A stretch of DNA of 64,000 nucleotides from an uncultured Rhodospirillaceae bacterium (GCA_937887565.1 CALABS010000008.1:62001-126000), one strand, 5' to 3'; positions 49,901 through 57,018 are shown, counted from the stretch's first letter. Numbers and translations are program-made. Notes: a model not told the origin generated them from the letters alone.

Positions 49901-51713
49901 AAAGGGGGTTTTCATGGACAATCCGAATACAGCCTATGCCGCCGGCAAGCAGGATCGCCGGATAGCGGAGATCCTCGAGGACGCGGCGGCGCACCCCGCA
50001 GCCGCTCCGGCGCCGGGTTCCGGACCCGAGCCGGTTGCCATGGCGGCCGCCGCCGGCGTCGGCATAGGGCTCGCCGTCGGCGAGGAGGGGCTGATCAGGG
50101 CCGCGGAAACCATCGGCGGTGCCACCGGAGGCGTCATCGACACCATTGCCCAGGCGGCCGAAGCCGCGGATGCGGCGATGCCCGACGGGCTTTCCGGGGC
50201 CTTCGCCGAATCGGTCGTCGAATCCGGCGCCGCGGCTTCCGGGGTGATCGCGAACGCCATCGGCCGGGTGGCCGACCATGCCTTCGACATTGCCGACACC
50301 GCCGTAAGGGTCGCCGGCGCCGCCGCGGGGATTTCCTATTCGGTCGGGCCCGGCGTGCGGGAGACGGCGAAGGACTCCGATAGGGCCCCGACGGCAGCCG
50401 GCGAGCCGGAACGGCCCACGGCGGCGCGGCGCGGCGTGCCCGACCCGCAGGAACGCGCGGCCATCGCCATCGAGCGCAATACCGCCCCCTGGCGCGAGGC
50501 GTTCGACGGCCTGCGCGCCGCCATGCGGGAAGGAGGCGTGTTCGCCACCCACGGCTTGCCCGAAAGCGGACCCTGGACGCTTAGGATCGCGAGGGACCAC
50601 ACGTTCGACACCTATCTCGGCGAGGCTGCGCTTTCCCGTTGCGAGGACGGCCGCTTCACCGCCGACGTCAAGGCCTACGCCTCTCCCGCCGGCCGAAGCG
50701 AGCGCCCCGAGCTGGTCGACGTGCCCGCCGACGCGCGGGGCCCGTTGCGCCGCGCCCTGGACGTCTCGGCGATTTTCGGCGCGCTGTCCCAGCCGCGGGA
50801 CACGGAGAAGGACTTCTCCCTGGGCGGCGGAGAGCCGGCCCGGGCGTCCGACGCCATCTCCCCGCCTCCCGAACCTTCGGAACCGGAGCCGCCCGGCCCC
50901 TGGGGAAAGGTGCTGTTCGTGGGCTCCGCACTGGCGGCCGGCACCGCGCTGGCCGAGGCGCTGTCCCATGTTCCCTGGCCGCTGACCGAACCCCGGTTTG
51001 CCGCCGGCCGGGAGGGATCCGACTGGAAGGAGGTGGAGGGAGTCCATCGCCTCGGCATGCCCGGAGGCGCCTTTATCGAAGCGGGCCCGCTCGCGTTCGG
51101 CATGGGCGTCTATGCCGATTTCGAGGGTCCCCGCGGCCAGCGCATCCGCCTTGCCGACAGCCAGTCCGAGCCGGCCTTGAAGACCTTGGAGGACGCCCGG
51201 CACTTCGGCGCCTCGCTGAGGGACGCCGCGCTTGTCCAGATGGAGCAGGCGCGGCGTCCGGGCGTCGAGGCCGCGGCGGCCAGCGCCGCAGATAATGAAA
51301 AGGCCGTCGAGGTCGGGGAGCGTAGCTCGCCTAGTGGCCTGCGGCCATCCGCTGACGCGGACCGCCCTGCGGGCGTCGTTGGCTCCTCCGGGGGCGGCGA
51401 GCACATCTCTCCTTCCATCGACGGCGTTGACCGCAGTGCGGTCAAACCATTCGCCGTCGATCCAGCGAGGAAGGGGGAGGCGCGGAAAACGCTGCGTGAG
51501 CTGCCCGTCGACCAGCTGGCCCCCCTGCATCGTTCGACCATGGAGGCCCTCAACGGCGCATCGCGGCCGGTTGAAAGGCTGGAGCTGCAGACCGGGCTCG
51601 CCGCGGTCAAGGCGGAAATGAACCGCCGGGGCGTTTCCAACGACGTGGCCGATCATCCGGGCCGTGACGGAGTTCGCGCGGGCACCCGCCGATCGGGCGG
51701 GATGGAACGCTGA
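43935..51713 (+). CDS. Giant polyvalent protein 1 (~2590 aa) with several zincin-like motifs
   Basis: GTG 43935 (ATG 43944 possible, GGAG upstream). A multi-domain protein of the polyvalent type seen in phages and conjugative elements. Three HExxH-like sites are visible: Y218-HEGFHS (219-223), LH440-ELYGH445-SEF and DH718-ERLH722-FAQ. The first looks like a real zincin, the others more divergent. About 1500 further residues are unassigned. At residues 1946-1990, five tandem repeats (DELRA-type) end just before an internal ATG (49914) that has AAAGGGGG ahead of it, so the last 599 residues (Ala/Gly-rich, with hydrophobic stretches) may once have been a separate gene. Polyvalent proteins are often injected with DNA and counter host defences; that role here is inference. 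Preceded by a palindrome shared with giant gene 2. Confidence 0.8.
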   Translation: MAGMSGAGRVDRVAGPRIGGGGDPVTALVGAYLASADEEADVWRRAAVQREQVVAAARAKGYGESAIRKAVSQLEGRHAFDLKEPRIRSAFDMLVGAAGSETVGEWLETARSYADAAARTWMAASDLQEAGGRGLRIAAEGASELGGLKSELLAIATRINPTLDMRFVRDLKGEGPGLIASGAGTADRMSVAGMYEPYHHLATISLDRARFNPKDTAYHEGFHSIEGVLTPPERATLIKAFPPAAGMTTSERAAIAFAEWALKREGADRERVLKESGAEDVRGLRTVFRKMGLFTGRAGQAMLGRGFGSAEAIFEKVFQGELGNRDQARRPHRRTGARRRRLQGPAARRSVASIGQPMFRAVAPDNEPARNAIPSVLLDRLARGAEPAGAAFFTHPEHPGRVFRVHPGLSQDHSGKLMPVLQVETVTVSPDGRPSTRFLHELYGHSEFARAQALATHLRREYVDACHPGKSPPQAAADALRDARLQRLDDLGGDADHINGLAVRQVMGNGWQAAFSPERLRALIAEEHAEHAAAAVSIGSKRQTEADSWLEAARAVSPTPDVLLSAAKLQQVVGEVLGAQPAKDGWLSLPVRAGTKGPVLFRIRDARAGPGEAGALDFRFAASGSRRTAIHLSGLVNVDVDLGHADTPEAGAGALAQLLACVAADAQFFGDVRPRPVAEMAAQPGAVERAKALQAMDWPSEMAEAGERAAGLRTTLDHERLHFAQTVRGIAGRFQSPGRGWDDVAWDLSFHPELRIEPTETSWRLVDVGFQVPKGGYRPAVVLDDVPDYVWLRSQSPVLRADVEARMGPMPADINEQAAARRQERERQAAERAARNPVKRKWGRGQRRFSAGVAAREDRGAVRVPSFSEVLGAARPGTDRAALQGLAWRVAARLAEEAVKREIVAGRWPIDGDVYELRRRPLLVDLPHGIQVAQRVKDATGLTVHTDHMSVVPLDDPAFRKEGKPQGMALSVFSVVNDARDALRAASALPSAQLGSGAPRRRAFEAAIALLKEAMATHPVEDLRAGRIPPRDGERLGSITEAAAGPAGDVWVSIRGVRPGQHGRGRLPAGIVGAIVEDRQWNGKPWQRFIGFRIDDLLREIEARDLAATVLAGPMAETAAEVEERIRSGLRDPRFLGVRAAGTDGPGRVKVEMPDGRRKVVVTRSGADWATSRPATLSARDEAAFAELDRLGKGSRDPDVRDRDRPGGHSREPDGLLESVLPELGRVATPQELRAAGDAIENLLQAERERLSKAYVGDIRRAYRKHNPGKRFDWNALRRAPGRLQAMVPGIQAIRDKWLPARDAHLAREAAVRERLATLVREREVAEAAPRGTEKEGAGAFSVTLFPPAQSLAVLGRMDPDALGAWIRDRLAEGSAAPRQLAALVAEAAMREHSGVAAAEHALAAIDAAMTGGWPPADVEALRRLDWELEGLSGPDDEVVGRCFAEFERGVNATIADLDWGFNDWAHGNLEANIVIQDAVDRLAKLSGQELATAFASEIGRIDEVAGDDAVGARVAAHLGVDLAGLMRALGETGLLAPRPDNDQTPLFALGGHHQLRLESALDALGQDLAAAGAAVNRLSPWQAEILVAGEARRLGVVDLRAATWDERHLEAALHIGEGPGTAGFDLPYMTAAPPPTTMPAASLLGRVADAVAQWRYRLTPSNDLAPMTGAPVYSVTSDLRGEGTIEGRKVVIERLNSEVEAGRPGIWQVTVDGFQPMIAGSPERALAFADWRATAPQAWRTEFELDGLAPPASMPFGLLPPAAPGDLLRFPGWNFGESWNGFAVPYFERRQLEDFMAAHKAAGEGPTLRFDADGRTLRISVRGAAEETAIPPITVETLAGPREVWRLGAGWWFYDVNLEQTYTRIKEHMDERMAASDPDAVRARLEAMGIDMDRWDADRRRADQVRTLAADPVRAARMREFRSDRTKGPGGTRHSIGRPDGVHVDELRATLHADELRARHTDELRAPNTEGLRAPPADGLRASPAGFSKGVFMDNPNTAYAAGKQDRRIAEILEDAAAHPAAAPAPGSGPEPVAMAAAAGVGIGLAVGEEGLIRAAETIGGATGGVIDTIAQAAEAADAAMPDGLSGAFAESVVESGAAASGVIANAIGRVADHAFDIADTAVRVAGAAAGISYSVGPGVRETAKDSDRAPTAAGEPERPTAARRGVPDPQERAAIAIERNTAPWREAFDGLRAAMREGGVFATHGLPESGPWTLRIARDHTFDTYLGEAALSRCEDGRFTADVKAYASPAGRSERPELVDVPADARGPLRRALDVSAIFGALSQPRDTEKDFSLGGGEPARASDAISPPPEPSEPEPPGPWGKVLFVGSALAAGTALAEALSHVPWPLTEPRFAAGREGSDWKEVEGVHRLGMPGGAFIEAGPLAFGMGVYADFEGPRGQRIRLADSQSEPALKTLEDARHFGASLRDAALVQMEQARRPGVEAAAASAADNEKAVEVGERSSPSGLRPSADADRPAGVVGSSGGGEHISPSIDGVDRSAVKPFAVDPARKGEARKTLRELPVDQLAPLHRSTMEALNGASRPVERLELQTGLAAVKAEMNRRGVSNDVADHPGRDGVRAGTRRSGGMER
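49770..49893 (+). repeat. Five tandem coding repeats within giant gene 1
   Basis: Units of 24-27 bp, each containing GATGAATTGCGGGCT or a near copy (49770, 49797, 49821, 49845 and 49869). They encode DELRAT, DELRAR, DELRAP, EGLRAP and DGLRAS. The array ends 20 bp before the internal ATG 49914. Confidence 0.85.
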
Positions 51714-51726
51714 GAAGGAGACCTGG

Positions 51727-52062
51727 ATGAACGATACCGTCATGCCCGTGACGGGCGCCCGCGTGGTCGTGGTCCCCGCCACGCCGACGGCCAAGGGCGG
51801 AGCGATCATCACCCTGCCGCTGGAAGGCGACAAGGCGTACGACGTGCTGGCCCTCGGTGACGATCACGCCAACACCGTCGAGGTCGGGCCGGACTTCTTC
51901 CGCGTTCGCGGGCCGGGCGGCGTGGCGGCCAATTGCGAACGGGTGGCCGACACCCTGTGCCGGGACCTGCTGTCGCTTGCCGGCCGCACCATTCACGTCA
52001 TCGCCGCCGGCGACGGGCTCACCGCGTTTTTCGGCGCCGAAGTGCAGCACGCGAACTGTTAG
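51727..52062 (+). CDS. Hypothetical beta-rich protein (111 aa)
   Basis: ATG 51727 follows AGAAGGAGA, 13 bp after giant gene 1. VMPVTGARVVVVPATPTAKG, then YDVLALGDDHANTVEVGPDF and LLSLAGRTIHVIAAGDGLTA. Beta-barrel pattern; soluble. Same transcription unit as the giant gene. Family unknown. Confidence 0.6.
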   Translation: MNDTVMPVTGARVVVVPATPTAKGGAIITLPLEGDKAYDVLALGDDHANTVEVGPDFFRVRGPGGVAANCERVADTLCRDLLSLAGRTIHVIAAGDGLTAFFGAEVQHANC

Positions 52063-52074
52063 GGGAGGCTGGGA

Positions 52075-52497
52075 ATGTTCGATGAGGTCATATTGTCGCA
52101 ACGGAATCGCCAGGCCGCTGTGACGGCGCTGCTGGCGGATCCGCGTGCGCGTGGCTACGACGCCGGCGACCCCATGGCGGCCGGCACCGCCGCCGCCCGG
52201 CTTGCCGATATCGGTACCGCCATGGTGGCCAACCCGCTGCGCGTCGATCCGGCGCGGAGGAAGGATGGACTGCGGGCCATCGGCACGATGTCGGACGCCC
52301 AGTTGACCGGAACCTACAAGGTGACGGAAAAGGTGCTGGCCATGGAAGGTCTGCCCAAGGCCGTCCGCTTCGAGCTGGAAACCGGGCGGGACCTGGCCGC
52401 GGCCGCCATGCGCTCCCGGAACATCCGGGTCCCCGGGACCGATCGCGCCGCGTCTCCGCCGGCGTTCCGCGGCCGCGCCTCGGGTGTGGAACGCTGA
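52075..52497 (+). CDS. Hypothetical helical protein (140 aa)
   Basis: ATG 52075 after GGGGAGGCTGGG. Helical N-terminus (SQRNRQAAVTALLADPRARG), then TMSDAQLTGTYKVTEKVLAM; C-terminal tail (GRASGVER) resembles that of giant protein 1 (RRSGGMER). Possibly a partner of the giant protein. Family unknown. Confidence 0.6.
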   Translation: MFDEVILSQRNRQAAVTALLADPRARGYDAGDPMAAGTAAARLADIGTAMVANPLRVDPARRKDGLRAIGTMSDAQLTGTYKVTEKVLAMEGLPKAVRFELETGRDLAAAAMRSRNIRVPGTDRAASPPAFRGRASGVER

Positions 52498-52499
52498 CC

Positions 52500-52691
52500 A
52501 TGGCATCGCTGATCCCGCTGGCGATCATTGTCGCGGCTTTCGGCGGAATGGACCGTGAGGCGGCAGGCTTGTCTTGTCCGCCCGACATCGACTTCACTAA
52601 GGCCACGGTGCACGACGGGGGTCATCGCAGAATCTTCCCAAAATCGTACGCTAAGGAACGAGGCAAGAACATAGATCCGTTCTCAGCGTGA
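52500..52691 (+). pseudogene. 5' end of a small gene cut by the Tn3 end
   Basis: ATG 52500 overlaps the upstream stop region. The first 39 residues (ASLIPLAIIVAAFGGMDREA, then LSCPPDIDFTKATVHD) are native, with a hydrophobic N-terminus. From 52617 the sequence is the Tn3 end, which supplies the last residues and stop. The gene is therefore truncated. Confidence 0.7.
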
Positions 52692-52756
52692 TTTGGAAGA
52701 TTAGGCTGCGTCCAGGATTGACCCATTCGGGGTGCGCAAAGGCCGGAAGCCGCCTT
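52617..52756 (-). mobile_element. Second Tn3-family end (inverted copy of 22479-22618)
   Basis: Reads GGGGGTCATCGCAGAATC at its left edge and contains the last ~70 bp of the transposase in antisense. The 140 bp match 22479-22618 exactly but in the opposite orientation. The rest of the transposon is missing; sequence beyond 52756 differs. Confidence 0.9.
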
Positions 52757-52820
52757 AATCATCGGGGCCGGCCCACGTTGTGTGAGACGATGGTCCCGAG
52801 CAGGCTCGGGACCGGCACCA

Positions 52821-53508
52821 TCACAGCGGCAGGCCGGCGGCAAGCATCTGTTCCGACAGTTCGCGGGTTCGGGTGGCATCCAACTGGCCTTGGAGGAACA
52901 GCTTGATTTCCGAGGGCTTGGCGCTGAATTGGTCCGACAGGCTTTTCACCGAATAGCCGTGGCGGGTCAGTTTCGGCTCCAGGTCATCAAGGTGACGGGA
53001 CAAGACGCTGTTCACCACGTCCGCCGTCACCGGCCGTTCGCCCACGCGGAAACCTTCTTCGAACGCCAAGGTCAAGTGCTGTTCGATCTGCAAGGGCGTG
53101 CGCAGCTTGTCCACCAGCACGGCGATCGCGTCGTCATCGATCATGTCGCTGACGTTGGCGCCATCGGCCGCGCATCTTTCCAGCAGCCAGGTGACGTATT
53201 CCCGCTGGTATCCCGCCATGCCCTCGAACGAGAACACCGCCGACCGGTAGCCGATCTCCTCCATGGTCGGCCGGCGCAGATCGTTGCGGAGCTTAGGGTG
53301 CCCGGCCAGGACGACGGACAGCATGCCGCCGCCGTCGGCAATCACCTCCATCAACCGCTTCAGGCCGGTCAAGGTCTTGCCGTGCAGGTCATGGGCCTCG
53401 TCCACGAACAGGGCTACCGGCTTGCGGCCCTTCTTAACGAGCTGCTGCAATTCGCGCTCTCGTCTCTCGCCCTGGGTCGGAATCTTCGGGTCCTTGTCGT
53501 TGGCGACG
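52821..53508 (-). pseudogene. Transposition AAA ATPase (TniB/ExeA-like), N-terminus lost
   Basis: About 229 residues. RKPVALFVDEAHDLHGKTLT carries Walker B (ALFVDEA), followed by LSVVLAGHPKLRNDL (sensor I) and ATPase C-terminal helices. Upstream of KIPTQGERRER the homology stops at about 53508, and the Walker A loop is absent. Fragment of an IS or Tn with an ATP-dependent target selector. Confidence 0.75.
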
Positions 53509-53642
53509 GTGACTGCATCCGCACCGGCACCAGGCGGGCCCTCGGCACCGAACCGTGCCGGCTGTTCGCCAACGGGCGCCGGCATTTCTACCTGGGCCCC
53601 GGTCTCGAGAAAACCTACGTGACGGCTTGTCTGGCGGAGTAG
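53509..53642 (+). pseudogene. 3' end of an unknown gene
   Basis: Open frame on the plus strand ending at TAG 53642: TRRALGTEPCRLFANGRRHF, then YLGPGLEKTYVTACLAE. Coding-like third positions but no start; its 5' part was probably removed when the ATPase fragment arrived. Family unknown. Confidence 0.45.
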
Positions 53643-53649
53643 GAGCCGG

Positions 53650-53865
53650 ATGCCAAGCGGAGAATGGGCGATACCGCGGCGGTGGAAAAGGCCGCGCATG
53701 ACGCTTGACGAGTATGTGGCCGCCATCGATACGCTGGCGGCCAAGATGGGCCTGTCGGGGGCCGACAGGAGGTTCGTCGTGCGCCCCGAGGACTGGCAGG
53801 TCTATCTGGACGATGGGCACAGTCCCCGGTCGGCGCTGCTGCAGGTTCTCGCCGACATGGTCTAG
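53650..53865 (+). CDS. Small hypothetical protein (71 aa; possibly 55 aa)
   Basis: ATG 53650 follows GGAGTAGGAG; ATG 53698 is an alternative with TLDEYVAAIDTLAAKMGLSG, then RFVVRPEDWQVYLDDGHSP. Helical and acidic. Family unknown. It follows the 53642 stop by 8 bp. Confidence 0.5.
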   Translation: MPSGEWAIPRRWKRPRMTLDEYVAAIDTLAAKMGLSGADRRFVVRPEDWQVYLDDGHSPRSALLQVLADMV

Positions 53866-53866
53866 C

Positions 53867-54568
53867 TTACATTTTACCCTCGCAACGCTCGGGCCGCCTC
53901 TTCCGCTTTTTGTTCGGTTTCTCTTTCGACGGCCAATTGCCGGCTTCGCGCAGCTCCAGCGCCTCGCCCTTCGACATGGTTCCGGTGGCCTCCTCGATGC
54001 GGCGCAGGAAGGTCATTCGCCCCAGACCGAAATGCTTTGCCAGCCGGTCGGTCGACCAGTCGGGGTCCGGGAACAGCCTCAGGGCTTCCTTCAGCTCGGC
54101 ATCGGACAGCGTCTTCCTGGGCCTTCCCATCTTCACCCGGGCACGGCCGCGGGGGTCGGCAAGACCACGTCCGGAATGGCGCTTCAACAGGTTCAGGCCG
54201 GCCCGGATGTCCGTGCCGTCAAGGACCGCCTCGTCCCACAGGCTTTCGAGTGTGGCGCCCTTGATCACCAACTCGTCGGCTACGGCGAGCCATACCTCCG
54301 CCGAAGCCAGGTGCCCGAAGTGGGGGATGGTCAGGCATTCACCACGGCCAAGCTCGCCAAGCGCCTTCATGAGCTCCGGCATCGCCTCGATGGTTACGGG
54401 TCCGCCACGCGGCTTTCGAGGCTTGGGATCCCAATAGAGCGGCGGATTCTCCGTGGTCGTATCGACGCCGCCGTCCTCGAGGACGTCAACCCACGGCAGG
54501 CAGTCCGTCCCGGTGCGGGACACGAGGAAATAGCCACGGCGGAAAACCACTTCCCGTATCTCGCGCAA
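53867..54568 (-). CDS. Serine-recombinase-like protein with degenerate active site
   Basis: 233 residues from TTG 54568. GYFLVSRTGTD aligns with the Y-x-R-V-S motif of serine resolvases (the Arg is Leu here, Ser kept). RRGECLTIPHFGHLA sits where the LDRLGR active-site arginines should be and lacks them. The C-terminus GRPRKTLSDAELKEALRLFP, then LAKHFGLGRMTFLRRI is an intact resolvase-type helix-turn-helix. Likely a DNA-binding protein no longer able to recombine. Expressed from the duplicated promoter cassette with an almost absent leader. Confidence 0.65.
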   Translation of the reverse strand: MREIREVVFRRGYFLVSRTGTDCLPWVDVLEDGGVDTTTENPPLYWDPKPRKPRGGPVTIEAMPELMKALGELGRGECLTIPHFGHLASAEVWLAVADELVIKGATLESLWDEAVLDGTDIRAGLNLLKRHSGRGLADPRGRARVKMGRPRKTLSDAELKEALRLFPDPDWSTDRLAKHFGLGRMTFLRRIEEATGTMSKGEALELREAGNWPSKEKPNKKRKRRPERCEGKM

Positions 54569-54634
54569 AATTCACGTTGACTTTTGATACGCTTTCGGTA
54601 CGGTCGTGTCAAGCCGCCGAAGCAAGAAAACTTG
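54561..54634 (-). promoter_or_regulatory. Promoter cassette, copy 2 (inverted)
   Basis: Minus strand: palindrome ACAAG-TTTT-CTTGCTT (54637-54620), TTGACA (54612-54607), 17 bp, TATCAA (54589-54584). Start of transcription falls about 9 bp before TTG 54568. Matches 42259-42333 with about three to four differences. Confidence 0.8.
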
Positions 54635-54676
54635 TTCCAGCGCGGGCGCCTCGCCGATCAGGGGCGGAGTAGGGTC

Positions 54677-55294
54677 ATGCCGATCTACAAGGTCACCGTC
54701 ACCCAGGACACGAGAACCAGATACTGTCTCTACGTCGAGGCTCCCGATGAAGGGGAGGCGACGAGCTATGTGGCGGGCCTGCCCAACCTGGGCGACATCC
54801 GCGGCGCCATCTTCCTCGAAGAGGACGACATGGGCGGCGAAGTCGGCGGCGCCGAGGAAGCCGAGACGGCGCCGGAAGGGGCGCGGGTACTGGTGGCGGC
54901 CTGGAATGGCGGTATCGCTGTGGCCCCCAGCCCGCTCGAGGCGCTTCCCGGTGGACGCGGCGCGTCCGGCGGACAGCCCCCGTCGCCGCCGATCTCGCCC
55001 CGCAAGGCCATCGTCGAGGTGACGCAGCGTATCGAGGTGACCATCGACGAAGCCAGGTTCGACCAGACCTTTTTCGACCAGTTCAACGCCAGCATCACCG
55101 ATCATGGCGACGATCTCGGCCAGCACTTCCGGCATCTCGCGGTGCTGCACGCGCGCGGCGTCGCCGATGACGACCGGTTCATCGAGGGCTACGGGCCGGC
55201 CCAGGAGATGGGTATCAGGTTCCGTGTCGTCGACGAGTGGGACGAACTGGACGAAACCGCCTCGGCCGAAGCCAACAGGCCCTCGGCGGCCTGA
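54677..55294 (+). CDS. Hypothetical protein (205 aa), first of three-gene operon
   Basis: ATG 54677. IYKVTVTQDTRTRYCLYVEA, then TSYVAGLPNLGDIRGAIFLE (beta/alpha), an acidic Pro/Gly linker and VTQRIEVTIDEARFDQTFFD. No family recognised. The 55318 gene follows 23 bp downstream, suggesting co-transcription with the VirB10-like gene. Confidence 0.6.
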   Translation: MPIYKVTVTQDTRTRYCLYVEAPDEGEATSYVAGLPNLGDIRGAIFLEEDDMGGEVGGAEEAETAPEGARVLVAAWNGGIAVAPSPLEALPGGRGASGGQPPSPPISPRKAIVEVTQRIEVTIDEARFDQTFFDQFNASITDHGDDLGQHFRHLAVLHARGVADDDRFIEGYGPAQEMGIRFRVVDEWDELDETASAEANRPSAA

Positions 55295-55317
55295 TGCCTG
55301 AAGGAGGGAGGCGGGAC

Positions 55318-55935
55318 ATGGTGGCCTACTACATCGTCAGCCCCAGGCACACGCTGAAGCCGCGCGAACACTGCTACATCACCTTCTGGCGCGCCGGCGA
55401 TGCCGGCTATGCCTGGCCCTTGTCCTGGGCCGGCCGGTACGGTGAGGAAGCGGTGCGCGACCCCGCACGCATCTACAGTGATGGCGTCAGCACCCTTGCC
55501 GTCCCGTGCGGGCTGGTGGAGGCCATCGCCGTTGCGCCGCAGCCTGGCGACATCGATGGCGACGCCGGGCCCGTGGTGTCGAACACCGTCGAAAATTGGG
55601 CCTATCTGCGCCGGCACGCGCTGATCGTCACCACGGCCGGCTGCTTTCCGGGCGAAACCGTGCCTCGGGTGGACAAGTTGACCAGGAAGCAGGCCGACTG
55701 GCTCCGCCGCATTCATGCCTACGGGATGCCCATGCCGGCAAGGGCCGGGCACCGCGGCGACGTGCCTCCGTCCGTGGCCAAGGTGCTGGAGCGAGATGGG
55801 TTGTGCCGAGCTGCACAGCCCAAGAGCGACCGGGATTTCCGGCGGATGGAAGTCACCGACAAGGGCCTGGTGGCGCTGTCCATGATTTTCGCCGGGCCCG
55901 CCAATCCGGTGCGTGGCGTGCGTGTCACGCTCTGA
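55318..55935 (+). CDS. Hypothetical protein with winged-helix-like C-terminus (205 aa)
   Basis: ATG 55318 follows AAGGAGGGAGG. Beta-rich N-terminal half (VAYYIVSPRHTLKPREHCYI) and a C-terminal half with LTRKQADWLRRIHAYG, then MEVTDKGLVALSMIFAG, a typical winged-helix closing phrase. Family unknown. Confidence 0.6.
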   Translation: MVAYYIVSPRHTLKPREHCYITFWRAGDAGYAWPLSWAGRYGEEAVRDPARIYSDGVSTLAVPCGLVEAIAVAPQPGDIDGDAGPVVSNTVENWAYLRRHALIVTTAGCFPGETVPRVDKLTRKQADWLRRIHAYGMPMPARAGHRGDVPPSVAKVLERDGLCRAAQPKSDRDFRRMEVTDKGLVALSMIFAGPANPVRGVRVTL

Positions 55936-55979
55936 TTCATGTTGAGGCCCCCTGGGCTGGAAGGAAGAAAGCCGTGACC

Positions 55980-56819
55980 ATGAAGACGATCCTGCTCACC
56001 GCTGCCGTACTGACCGCGGTTGTTAAGATCCCGGCGGCGCAGGCCGGCGAGGTGTGGAACTGCCATCAATTCGATCCGCCGGCGCCGGCAGGGGACAAGG
56101 TCTCCGTCGTCCGGATCTGCGGTGACGATCTGTGGACCTATGTGGAGTTCACACTGAAGTCCCATTGGCCGGTCGCCGTCGAAGTCGGACCCGACGGGAA
56201 GGATCTGGCGCTCAACAGCCGCGCCCTGTCGGACACGGTCGTGGCCCTGGAGTCCAGGCCTGCGCGGTTCCGGCTGCGTTACGGTGAAGACGTCCTCGAC
56301 ATCGACGTCAGTGGGTTGCGGATGACGGACGTTCCGGCCCTGGCGCCGGTGTCCGGCGCCCCAAACCTCCCGTTTTCCGACAGCGCCGCGGTCCCCTCCG
56401 GCACCCATGCGCGGGTGGTGCTCGACACCGCCGTCAACACCGAATTGCCCGGCGTCCTGCTGGCCCGCCTGGCCGAGCCCGTGTACGGCCCGGGTGGGCG
56501 TTACGTGGCCGCGCCCCGGGGCACCACCTTCGTCGCCTCGGTCCATCCGCTGCAGCGGCCGGAGGACACCCGGGTCTCGGCCTGCTTCGACCGCGCCGTG
56601 CTTCCCGACGGCAGCGAACTGGTGCGGCGTGACGGACAGACCTGCCTCGGCCATCTCGTCGACCCGCAGGGGCGGGTAGGGCTGACCGGCAGGCTCATCA
56701 GCAGGAGCAAGGAACAGCCGCCGGTCCTGGAGATCGCAGCCGGCACGCTCGCCGGCATCGCGATCGACGGCGAGCTGCACCCTATCCGACGCATCGGCAA
56801 CATCCTTCGGATGGAATAG
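55980..56819 (+). CDS. TrbI/VirB10-like protein with signal peptide
   Basis: 279 residues from ATG 55980 (GTG 55974 possible). Signal peptide KTILLTAAVLTAVVKIPAAQA. N-terminal ~110 residues are beta-rich. The C-terminal half matches the TrbI/VirB10 outer-membrane domain: HARVVLDTAVNTELPGVLLA, then YVAAPRGTTFVASVHP and LPDGSEL with GRVGLTGRLI. In conjugation, VirB10 spans both membranes; here the inner-membrane anchor is replaced by a signal peptide, and no other T4SS gene is near. Periplasmic or outer-membrane part of a partial system, or a T4SS decoy; unproven. Confidence 0.7.
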   Translation: MKTILLTAAVLTAVVKIPAAQAGEVWNCHQFDPPAPAGDKVSVVRICGDDLWTYVEFTLKSHWPVAVEVGPDGKDLALNSRALSDTVVALESRPARFRLRYGEDVLDIDVSGLRMTDVPALAPVSGAPNLPFSDSAAVPSGTHARVVLDTAVNTELPGVLLARLAEPVYGPGGRYVAAPRGTTFVASVHPLQRPEDTRVSACFDRAVLPDGSELVRRDGQTCLGHLVDPQGRVGLTGRLISRSKEQPPVLEIAAGTLAGIAIDGELHPIRRIGNILRME

Positions 56820-56854
56820 CCCTTGGACACCGCCGCCGTCCAATCCGGGGCTAA

Positions 56855-56904
56855 AGCGTGATGCGGAAAATCTGCATCACGCTTGATGCCGCCATTGCGG
56901 CGGC
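56855..56904. repeat. Paired palindromes, related to those at 10321
   Basis: AGCGTGATGC (56855-56864), 9-base loop, GCATCACGCT (56874-56883), followed by a GCCGC/GCGGC hairpin. Same two-hairpin layout as 10321-10369. Lies after the VirB10-like gene, so may serve as a terminator-like REP. Confidence 0.7.
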
Positions 56905-57018
56905 GGTCACCGGATGACGCGGCCATGCAGGAACAAATTTTCTGTCCTTACGGACCGAGACCGGGAAGCCCGCAAGCGCACCGGTTTCCCACGAAATCCT
57001 GCCGTCCGAAATTGTCGA

